From Amaurobius ferox (lineage: Eukaryota > Arthropoda > Arachnida > Araneae > Amaurobiidae): 64,000 bases of DNA. The stretch lies in NCBI GenBank assembly GCA_951213105.1, contig OX578153.1, forward strand, positions 55,118,020 through 55,182,019, in the 5' to 3' direction. Below the pieces are notes generated by a model. It was given only the letters and a program-made list of their open reading frames with translations, was not told where the DNA came from and made no database searches. Shown piece by piece: positions 20,311-33,409 of the stretch. How positions within the stretch are numbered: the stretch's first letter is position 1; the number at the start of each line of letters is the position of its first letter. The position numbers and the translations under genes were made by a program.

Positions 20311-23160
20311 AAAGGCGTGTGTATTTTCTTGAGTCCTCAGCCTAATGATCGGTATAGTTAAGATTGCGATGGCGAATAATATAATGTTTCTTATCATGTA
20401 GATAGGGTACCAATTTCGTAGAACTAACGAAATGGCCATAATGTAACTGCTGAACTAGCCGTTCAGCATACAGGGAGAGCATTTCTAGCTCAATCTTCAC
20501 TCTTTCAGGGGCCAGGGAGTATTCATTATGATAATCATGTAAGGATTTAGGATACTCCAGATCCCCCTCAAATATATATCATTATCCATTGTTCATTCAA
20601 ATTTTTTGCAGGTATCCATTCAAACACATCATAGGGTAGTGATAGGTTATTGGCATCGAGATAGATAATGTGCTTATCAGGCTTAGTAGAATCGTAATTG
20701 TCCAAATAACGGTTATTAGCCTCGAATCTACGCTGGCTAATCAAACATATGCCACCTCGAATCCCACGCTGTATGAACACTAGCATATTTCATCTGTGAG
20801 TAGTACTATGGTTTGCTCAGACATTTTCAAGGATGTCTGCCAAGCCAGTCCTGGGGAGGTCATCATATGAGCGGCTTCTGAATCATAGTTCTTCTTACAA
20901 ATTTTTCGGAAAATTTCAAAGACATCGGCTAATAGTAGCACTTCCGTTTTTACATACAGATCGCGATATTGGGCGCGGTAGCCCTGTGGTTAGCGCTCGG
21001 AAGTTGCACTCGGTAGGCCCGGGTTCGATTCCCGCCGCTGCCCAAACTGCCGCCGTGTTCACGCGGAGTACGATCACGTTAAACGTGTGGGTCCGTAAGT
21101 CCTTTCAAGAGGTTGGTGGTAGGGGAAGGAGGGTACGGTCCCTGTGGATGCCTCCCCCACTGGGTATCGTTCTAAATTGGGTGCCACTTCCCGGCCGTTC
21201 AAACAGATACCTTACACCTTTCTGGTAGGTCGGACGGTCTGGGTCGAAGAAGAAGAAAATCGCAATATTCTCCCAAAGTCCTTATATTGAAGGTATTCCA
21301 TACATTTTTGGGCATGTCCATAATTTTCACTCTTAATATCTTCACCTTTAATATCATTATGAAATGCAGAAGGTGGAGGTAGTACATATTCATCCTGTTT
21401 TTGAAAAATATGTCATATAACTATAGGAGATCACCCTTCCTAAGAAAAGTATACTGCTGTATCACATCAGGAAAATGTTCTCTTAGAATATGAAATTCAC
21501 TAAAGTCCAAATTGGAAACTAGTTTTTCCAGGGAAACATTCAGAAAATGTAGACTATCAGTAAATTATAAGTAGACACGGGGCGCCTTCCACGAAATCTT
21601 GAAAGATATATATATTTTTCGATATTAGTGGCAATCACATCGATGTCATGATCTTGCAATTTCCCAAGACTCAACATATTATGATGAACATCATAATTTT
21701 TCAAATTATGATATACTACAGGTATATTATTTATTTGTCTATAATACACGGGGCGCCTTCCACGAAATATTGAAAGATATATATATTTTTCGATATTAGT
21801 GGCAATCACATCGATGTCATGATCTTGCAATTTCCCAAGATTAAACATATTATGATGAACATCATAATTTTTCAAATTATGAAATACTACAGGTATATTA
21901 GTTATTTGTCTATAGTTAAGATTAACGGCATTATGCATGGCACCTTTGTAGGCTGCAGTCACGCGATTGTGATCACGCTCACGATCTGTTTTCAGTTCAC
22001 GATGACACACATTACAATAAGTTGCTCTTTTAATGCCAATTTCATTCTCATCAGTCATTTGCAGTGGCTTAATATAACATAATTTCTCTCCAAGATACTG
22101 CTTTGCCTTTATCAAGTTCTTTAAGAAATGGCTCACAAGGTCAACTCCACGATAAACAGTAGCTTGTTTAAGGCACTTTCCATCAGGTCCTATGATAACA
22201 TAAGCATATCCGCAAGGCTCATGAATCGCCAGTCTATGTGTATAAGATCTAATTTTCGATGACTTAGTAGTATCTTCTTTAACGATCAGAGCTTCAAAAT
22301 CAGCATAAATTATGAAGGGGATAGAATGCTGATACTGTTTGTTCGTAAATTGAAGATATTTCTGATCTTTCGATGCAATTTTGACGCGCTGTGGTGTATG
22401 CTCTTTGCAATATTCAGCATGATCTAGCAATATTCAGCTCATCTCTACTGTAACGATGTAAAAATCTAGAGCACACATGGCATTTTGATGAGCTGTGGTG
22501 CATGCTCTTTGCAATATTGAGCATGATCTTGTAGAAGGTCATCTCTACTGGAACGATTTAAACATCTATAGCACACATATTGGACTCCATTATGCTTAGT
22601 TATATCTCCCAGCAAGCGTGACATATTCCTAATCAGTGTATTGTGTTGCTTATTTTCGTCACCAATCAGCAGTAAATTCACACATTCCTCATCCTCTCTT
22701 TTGGATATATGTAAAGGAAACATTTCCTCATCTTCATATTTATATTCATTAATCCCTATATTATCTAATTTCTCAATCTGAGGAATCTTCACAACTGAGA
22801 TGGGGTATTGAATATCTCCCAGTTGAATTTTATTCTCATAATTTAAGCAATGTGACACTGGATAAGGATGATCTTCACGGGATATATAGTATTTGTGGGC
22901 TTATAGACACAACACTAAGCATTTCTCATCTTCATTTCGGATATTCAGCAAAGCTTTCTTGGTTGGTTCCAAGTTTTGTTGGCAGGGGTATATTTTGGCA
23001 GGGGCACATCTGCAATAAGATACCACTTGATAGATCTGTATTCACCGAGTTCATCTTTTAATATCTTTAATATCTGAGGGTGAATCTCATCAAAACATAG
23101 CATAAGATCCCCCTCTACCTTTTCAGTGGGTTCCAGAGCGTGTAGAGAGAATACATCCAA
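20311..23160 (-). pseudogene. Polinton polymerase B, large degraded copy
   Basis: Reading down from 23160: LMLCFDEIHPQILKILKDEL and KWYLIADVPLPKY (N-terminal domain), LNYENKIQLGDIQYPISVVKIP, LLLIGDENKQHNTLIRNMSRLL with the CYRCLNRSSRDDLLQDH finger, the exonuclease start IPFIIYADFEALIV (about 22320) and FHNLKNYDVHHNM, then exonuclease/linker sequence, a SINE insertion (20971-21258), motif A-like HIIYLDANNLSLPYDVFEW (about 20690) and an end near 20311. Two local tandem duplications (about 21600-21900 and 22380-22593) and multiple stops break it. It faces away from the element that starts at 23165. Confidence 0.8.
20971..21258 (+). mobile_element. tRNA-derived SINE in polymerase pseudogene
   Basis: Starts GGGCGCGGTAGCCCTGTGGT (box A) with box B GGGTTCGATTCC at 21021, followed by the family body and the 3' end GGTCGGACGGTCTGGGTC with a GAA-rich tail. 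Flanks ATCGCGATATT (20960-20970) and ATCGCAATATT (21259-21269) form an 11-bp duplication with one mismatch. The polymerase sequence continues on both sides, so the insertion is later than that copy. Confidence 0.85.
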
Positions 23161-23164
23161 AGCC

Positions 23165-24060
23165 TTCTCAACTGAGTTATTTGAGGGTATTAATTCGTTT
23201 CTGGGTGAATTTGATGATTTTTTATTCCGATTTTAAGAATCCCTGTAAAGTGTGTTTTCGTGTAAAATAACGGGGACTTGGACGTGAGTTGAATTGGAAA
23301 CGCATTTTTTACGGGTTCTATACGTTAGGGGGTATGTGTTCAACGTGTATGAGTTTTGTATTGTGGGAAGTAGTGATATTGATTACCAGGTTCTCGAGGG
23401 GTAGGGGGTGTTATTTAGAGGAGTGTTAAATTCAATGTTCTAGGGCTTGCGATGGAGTGTGTGTTGTAATATATGTAGCTTTCTAGGGTGTATTGCGTAA
23501 GGGTTGTGAGGTATAAGACATTTTTCCCTATAAAGGGATTTTCTTAAATGGGCTTAGTGTAAATATTTATGCTTAGGGATTCGCTTTGAGGGGGATGTTG
23601 TGCAAGTTTCATTGGTTTTCAGGAAGTATGTAGGGATATATTGATTTTGTGTCTTCTCTATATTTAGGGGAAACGGGGATTATTTACATGTAAAAGGGAT
23701 TTTCTGCTTAGTTAATTTTAAAGGTCGGAAGGGAATTATTACATTTAAATTTTTTATTTTTAGGATGTGATGGGGTTTTTAATATAACTTAATGAGTTTT
23801 ATGAGAATCTGTATAATAGATCGATTACGATTATGAAAATGATATAATCGATTACGATTATAAAAAGGATATAATCGATTACGATTATGAATGATCTGCT
23901 TATTTTTATCGGTTAGTGTGTGTGATTATATCTTATATTTACTTTAACGTTAACCGTGATATAACCTCGACGTGACCTAGACGTGAAGGGGGTATTACAA
24001 ACAATGATTTTGTCATTCTAGTCGAGGACTTCGTGTCGATAGGTTGCACTTTGAGTCTGC
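23165..24060 (+). repeat. Polinton terminal region
   Basis: Matches 17885-18045 and the reverse of 17395-16570: blocks such as GTTTTCGTGTAAAATAACGG, GGACGTGAGTTG and TTTCTAGGGTGTATTGCGTA. Near 23818-23890 there are three repeats of an 'aatcgattacgattat' unit. It precedes the zinc-finger exons of this Polinton copy. No coding capacity. Confidence 0.6.
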
Positions 24061-25209
24061 TCTCTCTCCTATTACCATGTCTGCTTTAGCTACTAATACC
24101 GGAGGTGCTACCCTTCCGTTACTGATAACCCCATGTGTGTTGTATGATCTTTGACCAGGATTGAACATGTAAGTACTTGTTTTAATGTGATTTTATTCTC
24201 CCATTTTATAAACTTTCTATTTTTATGATGTGTAACAGCTTAATTAATTTATTTAATTAAGATTTTTCTGAACTTAATGTAATTTGTTGATGTTTAATTA
24301 TATCCAGATATATTCTTTAACTTGACGATTTTATTATTTTGGGGTGATTGCTATCGGGGTGGTGTTAGGGGGTGGCATAGGGGATTTATTATTACTTTAT
24401 ATAAATCTTGAGAGATGTATTATATTGCTACAGGAAATAACGTGTTTATACTAAAGTATAAATTTTTTATCTTGCATAGACATGTCTTGTCTGTTTGAAA
24501 ACATTTACATTAAAAAAGAATCTATATCGGCATGTAAGGACTCATCTAGCTGGGAAAGTTTACGCATGTGCGATGTGTGGAAAATGGTTTATTCGACTAC
24601 CTAATTTGAAATTGCATGGATAAGTGCATAAGAATTTTGGAAATTAATCTGCATCTTTTAAATGTATGTAACTTCTGATAGTAATTATTTTATTTAATTA
24701 AGGCTTTTTTGAATTTAATGGAATTTGTTGAGGTTTTAGTATCTGGATATATTTTTTAACTTTGTGGTTTTATTATTTTAGGGTGATTCCTATCGGAATG
24801 GTTAAAGGAATCTATGATTATTTTAACTAAGTGATTAAAATGCATTACACTCTTATGGGAAGTTGGCGTGTTTATACAAAAGTCTTGTATTTTTTATCTT
24901 TAACAGGTATGCTTATTTTGTGATAAGAGCTTTACTAAGAAGCGATGTTTAGTGCGGTATTTGAAGATTCACTCTGATGATGATGCATCGAATTACCGAT
25001 GTAACGTGCGCGACCGTGCATTTCTCTGTATGAAAGACTTAGCTAGACATACAAATGAACATACCCCGGTTCAAATTTTTGAGTGTGTTCTATGTTCTAT
25101 GATGTTTAGCAGTAGGGATAGCCTAAAGCGTCATCTAAAAATTCATCTCAAGGATTGTATTCAGTGCAAGCATTGTGAACTTGAATTCAGCATAAAAGTG
25201 ATGCCCTGA
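24060..25209 (+). pseudogene. Spliced C2H2 zinc-finger exons upstream of polB
   Basis: Exon 1 (from about 24070) encodes ALATNTGGATLPLLITP and ends at CAT|GTAAGTACTTG (donor 24169). Exon 2 (24480-24663) follows TTGCATAG and encodes CLVCLKTFTLKK...HVRTH and CAMCGKWFIRLPNLKLH, then a stop. Exon 3 starts at 24907 after TTTAACAG and encodes CLFCDKSFTKKRCLVRYLKIH, a partial finger, CVLCSMMFSSRDSLKRHLKIH and CKHCELEF. A frame change near 25190 separates it from the polymerase N-terminus at 25221. Same exon order and borders as 15500-16570. The stop in exon 2 and loss of finger residues mark it as decayed. Confidence 0.65.
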
Positions 25210-25220
25210 ACTACCAGCGT

Positions 25221-28205
25221 ATGGAACATGTTTCTAAAAAGGGAAAAGCCATTACTTTAACACCAACTTCTGATGAACGTCGCAAGAATAATGTGGAGAA
25301 GGCGATGGATGTACACACTCTGGATCTCACTGAAGAGGTAGAGGGGAATCTTATGCTATGTTTTGATGATATTCGCCCTCAGCTATTAAATATATTAAAA
25401 GATGAACTTGGTGAATAGAGATCTATAATGTGGTATCTTGTTGCGGATGTGCAATTTATTCGTAACATTGCGAGTGGTGAAGAGGTATCGAGCTTATATT
25501 TCAGAACAGATGTTATGACAGAACTTCATGTGGATATTCTACCCGGCAATACTGCAGAGTTTTTTCACAAATATTGAAGTTATTCGAAGAATGTCTAAGC
25601 CGAGGCTTCGGATGGACTTTACAAAAGATGCGAAATATAGATGTTTTCTGTGCGAAGGACAACCCCCTTGCAGCTTCTAGCTATATACCCCTATCAACAA
25701 AACTTGGAACCAAGACAGCTATGCTAAATATCCGAAATGAAGGCCAGAAATGCCTGGTGTGGTATCTATTAGACCACAAATACTATAAATCCCGTGAAGA
25801 TCATCCTTTTCGAGTGTCACATTACTTATATTATGAGAATGAAATTCAACTGGGAGATATCCAATAACCCATCTCAGTTGTGAAGACTCCTTAGATTGAG
25901 AAATTAAATCATATACGGATTAATGTGTATGGATATGAATATGAGGAAATTTTTCCTTTTCATGTATCCGAACAAGAGGATGAGGAATGTGAGAATTTAC
26001 TGTTGATTGGTGATGAAAATAAGCAGTACTATACACTGATTAGCGATATGTTACGCTTGCTGGGAGATATAACATAATGGTGCCCACTGTATGTGCATAG
26101 ATGTTTACATCGTTACAGCAGAGATGACCTTCTACAAGATCATACTCAATATTTCAAAGAGCATGCACCACAGCGCTTCAAAATGCTATCATAAGATCCG
26201 AAATATCTCCAATTCACGAACAAACTGCATCAGCATTCTATCCCCTTCATAATTTATGCTGACTTTGAAGCTCTGGTCGTTAAAGAGGATACTACTATGT
26301 CCTCGAATAGTAGATCTTTCACACATAGACTGTCGATTCATGAGCCTATCGGATGTGCTTATGCTATCATAGGACCTGATGGAAAGTGTTTGAAACAAGC
26401 TACTATCTATCGTGCCGTTGACCCTGTGAACCATTTCTTAAAGAAGTTGATAAAGGAAAATCAGTATCTAGGAGAGAAATTATCTTATAGTAAGCCACTG
26501 CAAATGACTGATGAGAATGAAATTGACTTTAAAAGCGCTACTTATTGTAATGTGTGTCATCGTGAACAGATAACAGATCGTGTGTGTGATCACAATCACG
26601 TGACTGGAGACTACAAATGTGCCCTGCATAATGCCTGTAATCTTAACTATAGGCAAACAAGTAATATACCTGTAGTATTTGATAATTTGAAAAATTATCA
26701 TCATATTATGCTGAATCTTGAGAAATTGCAAGATCATTATATCGATGTGATTACCACTAGTATCGAAAAATACATATCTTTCAATATTTCAAAGACAGAG
26801 GAGCCCCGTGTCTACTTACAATTTATTGATAGTTTACAGTTTCTGAATGCTTACGCTGGAAAAGCTAGTTTCCAATTTGGACTTGAGTAAATTTCATATT
26901 CTAAGAGAACATTTCCCTGATGTGATACAGCAGGATACTCTTCTTAGGAAGGGTGCATATCCTTATAGTTATATGACATCTATTCAAAAATTCGATGAAG
27001 ATGTACTACCCCCACCTTCTGCATTTCATAATAATATTAAAGGTGAAGATATTAAGAGTGAAGATTATCGACATGCCCAAATAATATGGAATACCGAATA
27101 CCTTCAATATAAGGAACGTGGGAGATTATCACGATCTGAATGTAAAAATGGATGTGCTACTATTAGCCGATGACTTTAAAATTTTTCGAAAATTTTTAAA
27201 GAATCTATGATCTAAGAAGAACTATGATATGGATTTCATATGATGACCTCGCCAGGACTGGCTTGGCAGGAATACTTGAAAATGACTGAGCAAACCCTAG
27301 AACTGCTCACAGAGGAAAATATGCTACTGTTCCTAGAGAGCGGCACTCGAGGCGGCATACGTATGATTAGTCAGGGTAGATCCGAGTCTAATAATCGTTA
27401 TTTGGAAAACTACGATTCTACTAAGCTCGATAAGCACATTATCTATCTTGATGCCAATAAACTTTATGGTTGGGAAATGTCCCAACCAATACCCTATGGT
27501 GGGTTTGAATGGATACCTGCAGAAAATTTGAATGAACCCTGGATAATGAGCCTAAAGGATAATACTCAAGAGGGGAATATATTTGAGGTGGATCTGGAGT
27601 ATCCTGAATCCTTACATGATTATCATAATGAATACCCCCTGGCCTCTGAATTTGAATGGTTACCTGCAGTGCCCTGGGTTTGAATGGTTTCCTGCAGAGA
27701 CTTTGGATGTATCTTGGACAATGAGTCTAAAGGATAATGCTCGAGAAGGACTTATATTTCAAGTCGATCTGGAGTATCCCGAATACTTACATAATTGTCA
27801 TAAGGAGTACCCCCTGGCCCTTTAAAGAGTAAAGATTGAGCGAGAAATGCTTTCCCCGTATGCTGAACGGCTAGTTCAGAAGTCCCATCATGGCCATTTC
27901 GTTAGTACTACGAAATTGGTACCCAATCTACATGACAAAAACCACTATACCGTTCACTATCGCAATCTTCAACTATACCTATCCTTAGGCTTAAGACTCA
28001 AGAAAATACACAGGGCCTTATAATTTAATCAGAAGCCCTGGTTAGAGAAATACATCCAATTTAATACAGAAAAGAGAAAGTTGGCACAGACTAATTTTGA
28101 GAAAGATTTCTTCAAATTGCTTAATAACGCTGTGTTCGGAAAAACGATGGAGAATCTTCGAAATCGAGTGAATGTTGAGTTAGTGAATTCTTCCATAGAC
28201 TTTTG
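25221..28205 (+). pseudogene. Polinton polymerase B, long decayed copy
   Basis: Domains in order: N-terminal domain (LMLCFDDIRPQLLNILKDEL; SYIPLSTKLGTKTAMLNIRN), finger region (about 26100), exonuclease start IPFIIYADFEALVV (about 26245) and VCHREQITDRVCDHNHVTG, FDNLKNYHHIM, KGAYPYSYM (about 26950), then RGGIRMISQGRSESNNRYLEN and motif A HIIYLDANKLYGWEMSQPIP (about 27440), a duplicated WIPAENLNE / WFPAETLDV segment (27500-27840), and motif B NNAVFGKTMENLRNR near 28130. It ends abruptly at about 28200, before motif C, at a (CA)n repeat. It has numerous stops and frameshifts. Confidence 0.85.
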
Positions 28206-28400
28206 AACACAGTAACACACACACACATACGTACACACACACCCTTACACACTTCAAAAACTTTCTATTCGAGTTTTGGGATGTTTGAAACGCGATTTTC
28301 CTTGAAAATTCGAATTCGAATTTCCGATCCTGTTACAATAATGTCCCTATACATTAGAATATGTATGTAGGGAAAGTAAATATTGACGTGCCATCCGATG
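28206..28400 (+). repeat. R-family repeat fragment with (CA)n
   Basis: A short (CA)n tract, then GAAAATTCGAATTCGAATTT and a TATGTATGTAGGGAAAGTAA end, the same 3' block as in the R array at 31000-34385. Confidence 0.55.
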
Positions 28401-28984
28401 TTTCTAATTGAAAAGCAGCTTCTTAAAATATCAAAGACTGCTTCAGATTAAAAATAATTTTCTAAACCCATCTGTTCAATCATTGTTAATTTTTTACCTA
28501 GTGAACTTTTCAAATTTTTGAATCAGCGGAGCACTCGCCATTGAAATCAGGGTCCGTTTGCTCCTATTCGGTTTCGAACCCATTTTATATGTTGGGGGAC
28601 GTTTCTAATATGTCTACAGAAGTATATCGTTTTGCGTTTCTGTAAAATGTGTTCTAGCATGGGATAGGAGCATTCAGTGCTCGTATGCATATAATTTCCG
28701 ACGTTGGGCAGGATCATTTCATTGCTCTGGTGTATACGGATTGTATGCAATTTTCACTGTTTTTTATATAAATAAAATTAACATATTTCGTTATTTTTGT
28801 TTTTAAATAATGAATTCAATTTATCTCAGCTTTAACATTTTTCTGTCTATAATAATGAACGAATATGCTTGTTTGTTTATTTATTGGTCTATGGCGTCTG
28901 ACCGGAAAATCAAAGTAACGTACGACCATGACATTTGGTACAGAGGTACTTCAGGGCGCAGGAATGTGCATCTCGGTGTTATTT
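28401..28984. other. Unassigned AT-rich stretch
   Basis: No gene, no recognised repeat copy elsewhere in the window. A 67-codon minus frame (28547-28750) has no family features. Confidence 0.3.
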
Positions 28985-30165
28985 TTTAACAAGAACCTAC
29001 AATTATGCAAAAAGCATTGATTATGAAACACTTTCCAAATTCAATGCAATTTTATATAAACATCTCATAAATGCGATACATTCCTCGGTAATATTTTTAA
29101 AATTATCACAATACTACATTAATATACTGTATTTGAAAACTTAAAACTACATCGAAAACAAATGCACTTTATTCAAATGACGTCATCGAAATATAAATCG
29201 CCTGTATATAAAAGCAGCATTTCATTCATAAATTTCTTAAATTCTTTTTATTCATAACAATACTACAATAATTTATTTTATTTAAAAACTAAAAACCATG
29301 GAAGTACAAGTAATTTAACTCCATACTTAAAATTTCATAAAAAAAACTTCATAACAAAAATCGTCTGGTTCTCTGTGTAAAATCAATGAATGTTTCATTC
29401 ATATCAGCTATATTGCAGGCTCCATGAGCTAAATAATTTTGCGTTAAAGAAATGCAGTAATTCTTATGCAACTCATTCTGCATCTTTTGGTATTTACATT
29501 CTCTAAAAGTGAAAATTAGGCTTCGTTGTAGAAATAATCAAGGTTTGATGATCATTTAAACAGAAATATATTGTAATTGCGTTGTTTCAGTATGTAGATA
29601 CACAGAATTTAAGCAAAAATAAAGCTGTTTTAGGACGGATACAACACTCAATATGAATTAAAAAGAACTTTAAAAATCACGATGTTTACACAAGATGGAT
29701 GCCATATTTTATTTCGAAGTGGGTCACGTGATCTTTTCATATAATGGTCACGTGATCTCTTCATATAAAGAGTGCAATTATTATTTTAATTTTTATTTAA
29801 AAACAACTGAATATATTTTGCTGAATTTTTTTTATATACTTTATGGGATGATTTGAATATTTCCTGAAACTTTAGAAACAATTTGTGGATTTTAAATTCG
29901 CTTAAAAAATGTTTGAAAAATTAGGTCCCATAGGGTTCAATGTATTTCATCTTTTCAACCCGGGTTTAATCCAAAATAATTTGGATGGCATAAACTATTT
30001 GGGTGACACACAGGCCGCTGAACAATATACAAAAATTTCATTTTATTTTGATAATGTCATTTTTACGGCAGTTATCGTGCTAACGGGCAGACAGACAGAC
30101 AGATAGACAGACAGATAGAATAAACAAGGTCATAAATACTTTTCGTCTATGTTGTAAAGTGTTAA
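28985..30165 (+). repeat. X-family dispersed repeat, copy 1
   Basis: First of five related copies. Shared blocks are GCATTGATTATGAAACACTT, ATCACAATACTACATTAAT, the TGACGTCA/TATA module, an ACCATGGA motif, AGATaCACAGAATTTAAGCA, two GTCACGTGATC motifs (29738, 29748 region) and a terminal (GACA)n tract before AAAGTGTTAA. No long ORF. Confidence 0.7.
29178..29214 (+). promoter_or_regulatory. CRE palindrome plus TATA-like motif in X copy 1
   Basis: TGACGTCA at 29178-29185 and TATATAAAAG at 29205-29214. The pair is conserved in other X copies. The promoter role is inferred from motif identity and spacing only. Confidence 0.3.
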
Positions 30166-30999
30166 TAATTAGAATTAGTTATTTTTCCTTTAGTACGCTT
30201 TTTACTCAATCGCGTTCTTTAGCGACTAAAGATACTAGTTCATACTTTCCATCTTAACATCAGTAAAGACCGAAAAGTTCTCTTCCAAACAAACTTTGAA
30301 CGAAATCCATACACTGCCAGTCAAATTTTTTTTAATTAGGTCCACTGTATTGGGTTTTTATCGTAAATTGTACATTTGGCGATTTCCGGATCAACTATTG
30401 CAAAACTATTTCAAAGTACCCAATTAACTGATATTTCGATCAACTCTAAATAAACAATTATCAATATCGATAGAATCTTTAAAAAGTGACATCAATTGGG
30501 TGACATTTTCGTCAATTTGGAAGCATTAAAAAGTCAGCAAATTGGAGATATTCCGAAAAATTCGCCACTAAAATTTTGCCAAACGTTACAGATGGAAAAA
30601 TGAGTTATTCATATATTATCTAGTTATATTCTTTCCAAGATATTTGATCCATTAGTCGCAATTTTCATTGATTTAGAGTCACTTTTATCAATTTGGCATA
30701 AATTTCGCAACATATATAAAAGTCGCCAAGTTGGCGACATTCGACCAAATTCGTCGCTAAAATCTAACCTAGCACTAAGGACGGAGAAATGAGTTAATCT
30801 TAGATAAAAGGCTATAGACGTTGAAATACAAAAGTGTGACACAAAGTATCTTTTCTCATGAACGGAACGAGCTAGACCCACTAGAATGATGTCACTATAT
30901 TTATCGCATGATATTATACATGAAGAATGAACGTAATTCACAATACTTAATATTTTATTTTTATTTTAGGTGATTTTTCGATATATTTATTAGAAGATT
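30166..30999 (+). repeat. R-family upstream block, copy 1
   Basis: The part from about 30540 is similar to 33410-33810, including a perfect hyphenated palindrome GTCGCCAA-G-TTGGCGAC (30722-30738), 'aaagtatcttttctcatgaa' and 'gaacgagctagacc'. From 30166 to 30540 I see nothing identifiable. Confidence 0.45.
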
Positions 31000-31857
31000 T
31001 TCAATATCTCGAGAGTGGTTCTTGCTAGCCTTCTAAAGTTTATGTCAATATTTTCTAAGGAAAAATGACATAAAAAGTGACTATTTGCATACCTTCAAAA
31101 AAAGCTTTGAGTTCTAGAGAGAAATATTTTTTGAAATTTTGGAGGATTTTGTACATTCGATTACTGTTAAAAGCAATAAGCTTCCAGTATTCACGGATTG
31201 TAATTTTTGTACCAAATTTAATTCGAATAGCTCTATTCCTTCACGAGATATCGTCTCAAAAGTCTCACATACATATACATACATACACACACACACACAC
31301 ACATACACACAAACACACAAAAATACATTTACACACACACGCGAACAAAAATACATTTACACACACACGCACACAAAAACACGGACATCACCTCAAAAGC
31401 GTTTGATTCGTATTCAAGGATATTTGAAACGTGCTCCGTCGAACACTCGATTTCGAATTTTCGACCCCGTCACAATACTTTCCTTGTACATTATACTATA
31501 TAAGGAACGTAATAAGAATGTCTCATGTTTCTCATTCTTTCATAAAATTTGACACATAAACATACCTAAATACAAAATGTGCAATATCTCGAGAACGGTT
31601 TATGTTAGTGTTCTAAAATTTATGTCAATCGTTTTCTAATGAAAAATTACATAAAAATGTCAATTTGCGTAACTTTATTAGCGTGTTTGATTTTTCTACG
31701 ATTTTTTCAAAATTTCACTCGAAAATTTAGGGGGATTCTGTCCATTCGATTGCGTATAAAACAATAGGTTTCCGGTGTTTATGGATTGTAATTTTTGTAC
31801 CAAATTTCGTTCGAATCGATCCATTCGTTCGTCAGTTATCGTCTCCACAGACTCACT

Positions 31858-31900
<43 letters not shown>

Positions 31901-33240
31901 TTTCACACACGCACACACACACACACACATACTTTCACACACACACACATACTTTCATACACACACTCACACACAGACATCACTTCAAAATTGTTTGATT
32001 CGTGATCAGGCATGCTTGAAACGTGCTTTCCCATCGAAAACTCGAATTTTCGACCCGTCACAATACTTTCCTTGTACATTATACTGTATAAGGAATGTAA
32101 TAAGAATGTCTCATGTTTCTCATTCATTCATAAAATTTGACACATAGACATACCTAAATGAAAAATGTACAATATTTCGAGAACGGTTCCTGTTAGCGTT
32201 CTAAAATTTATGTCAATCGTTTTCTAATGAAAAATTACATAAGAAATGTCTATTTGCGTAACTTTATTAGCGGTTTCGATTTTTTCACGATTTTTTCAAA
32301 ACTTCACTTGAAAATTTAGGGGGGGGGTCTGGGCATTCGATTGCGTAAAAGAGCAATAGGCTTCCAGTGTTTATGGATTGTGATTTTTGTACCAAATTTC
32401 GTTCGAATCGTTCCATTCGTTCGTCAGTTATCGCCTCCACAGACTCACTGACACACACACACACACACACACACACATACTTTCACACACACACATACAC
32501 ATACTTTCATACACACACTCACACACGGACATCACTTCAAAATTGTTTGATTCGTGATCAGGCATGCTTGAAACGTGCTTTCCCATCGAAAAGTTGAATT
32601 CGAATTTTCGACCCGTCACAATACTTTCCTTGTGCATTATACTGTATAAGGAATGTAATAAGAATGTCTCATGTTTCTCATTCATTCATAAAATTTGACA
32701 CATAGACATACCTAAATGAAAAATGTGCAATATCTCGAGAACGGTTGATGTTAGTGTTCTAAAATTTATGTCAATCGTTTTCTAATGAAAAATTACATAA
32801 GGAATGTCTATTTGCGTAACTTTATTAGCGGTTTCGATTTTTTGACGATTTTTTCAAAATTTCACTCGAAAATTTAGGGGATGTAAGAGCATTCGATTGC
32901 GTAAAAGAGCAATAGGCTTCCAGTGTTTATGGATTGTGATTTTTGTACCAAATTTCGTTCGAATCGGTCCATTCGTTCGTCAGTTACTCACTGACACACA
33001 CACACATACACACACACACACGCACACACACACACACACACATACTTTCACACACACACACACACATACTTTTACACACACACACACACACAGAGAGACA
33101 CATACATCACTTCAAAAATGTTTGATTCGTGATCAGGCATTCTTAAAAAGTGCTCTCCCGTCGAAAACTCGAATTCGAATTTTCGACTCCGTCACAATAC
33201 TTTCCTTATACATTATGTATGTAAGGAAAGTAATAAAATG
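31000..33240 (+). repeat. R-family (CA)n repeat array
   Basis: Four consecutive units spaced about 560-590 bp. Each has CAATATCTCGAGAACGGTT (31581, 32170, 32727 and a diverged start at 31000), TTTTTGTACCAAATTTCGTT, 'ccattcgttcgtcagtta', a (CA)n tract interspersed with TACTTTCA, then GATCAGGCATGCTTGAAACG and GTCACAATACTTTCCTTGTA. ORFs made of TH repeats on one strand and CV repeats on the other are translations of the microsatellite. Confidence 0.8.
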
Positions 33241-33409
33241 CACAGAAAATGAAGTAAAAAAATCTGATGTGGGCAGCACATGACTTTCCTTTTATAATGC
33301 AATGAATTTACTACTTTCACAGCTACAAAAATCTGATGTGGGCAACACATGACTTTCCTTGTATAATGCAATGAATTTACTACTTTTACAGTTTAAAAAA
33401 ATGTTATTC
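33241..33409 (+). repeat. Short direct duplication of about 72 bp
   Basis: AAAATCTGATGTGGGCAGCA... ending TTTACTACTTTCACAG (33255-33325) is repeated almost exactly at 33327-33395. It lies between R units. Confidence 0.6.

Noticed and set aside
20971..21040. tRNA gene
   Set aside because: Box A and box B are present, but they belong to a SINE with a 200-bp body and target duplications, and four related copies or fragments occur in the window; no true tRNA cloverleaf end is seen.
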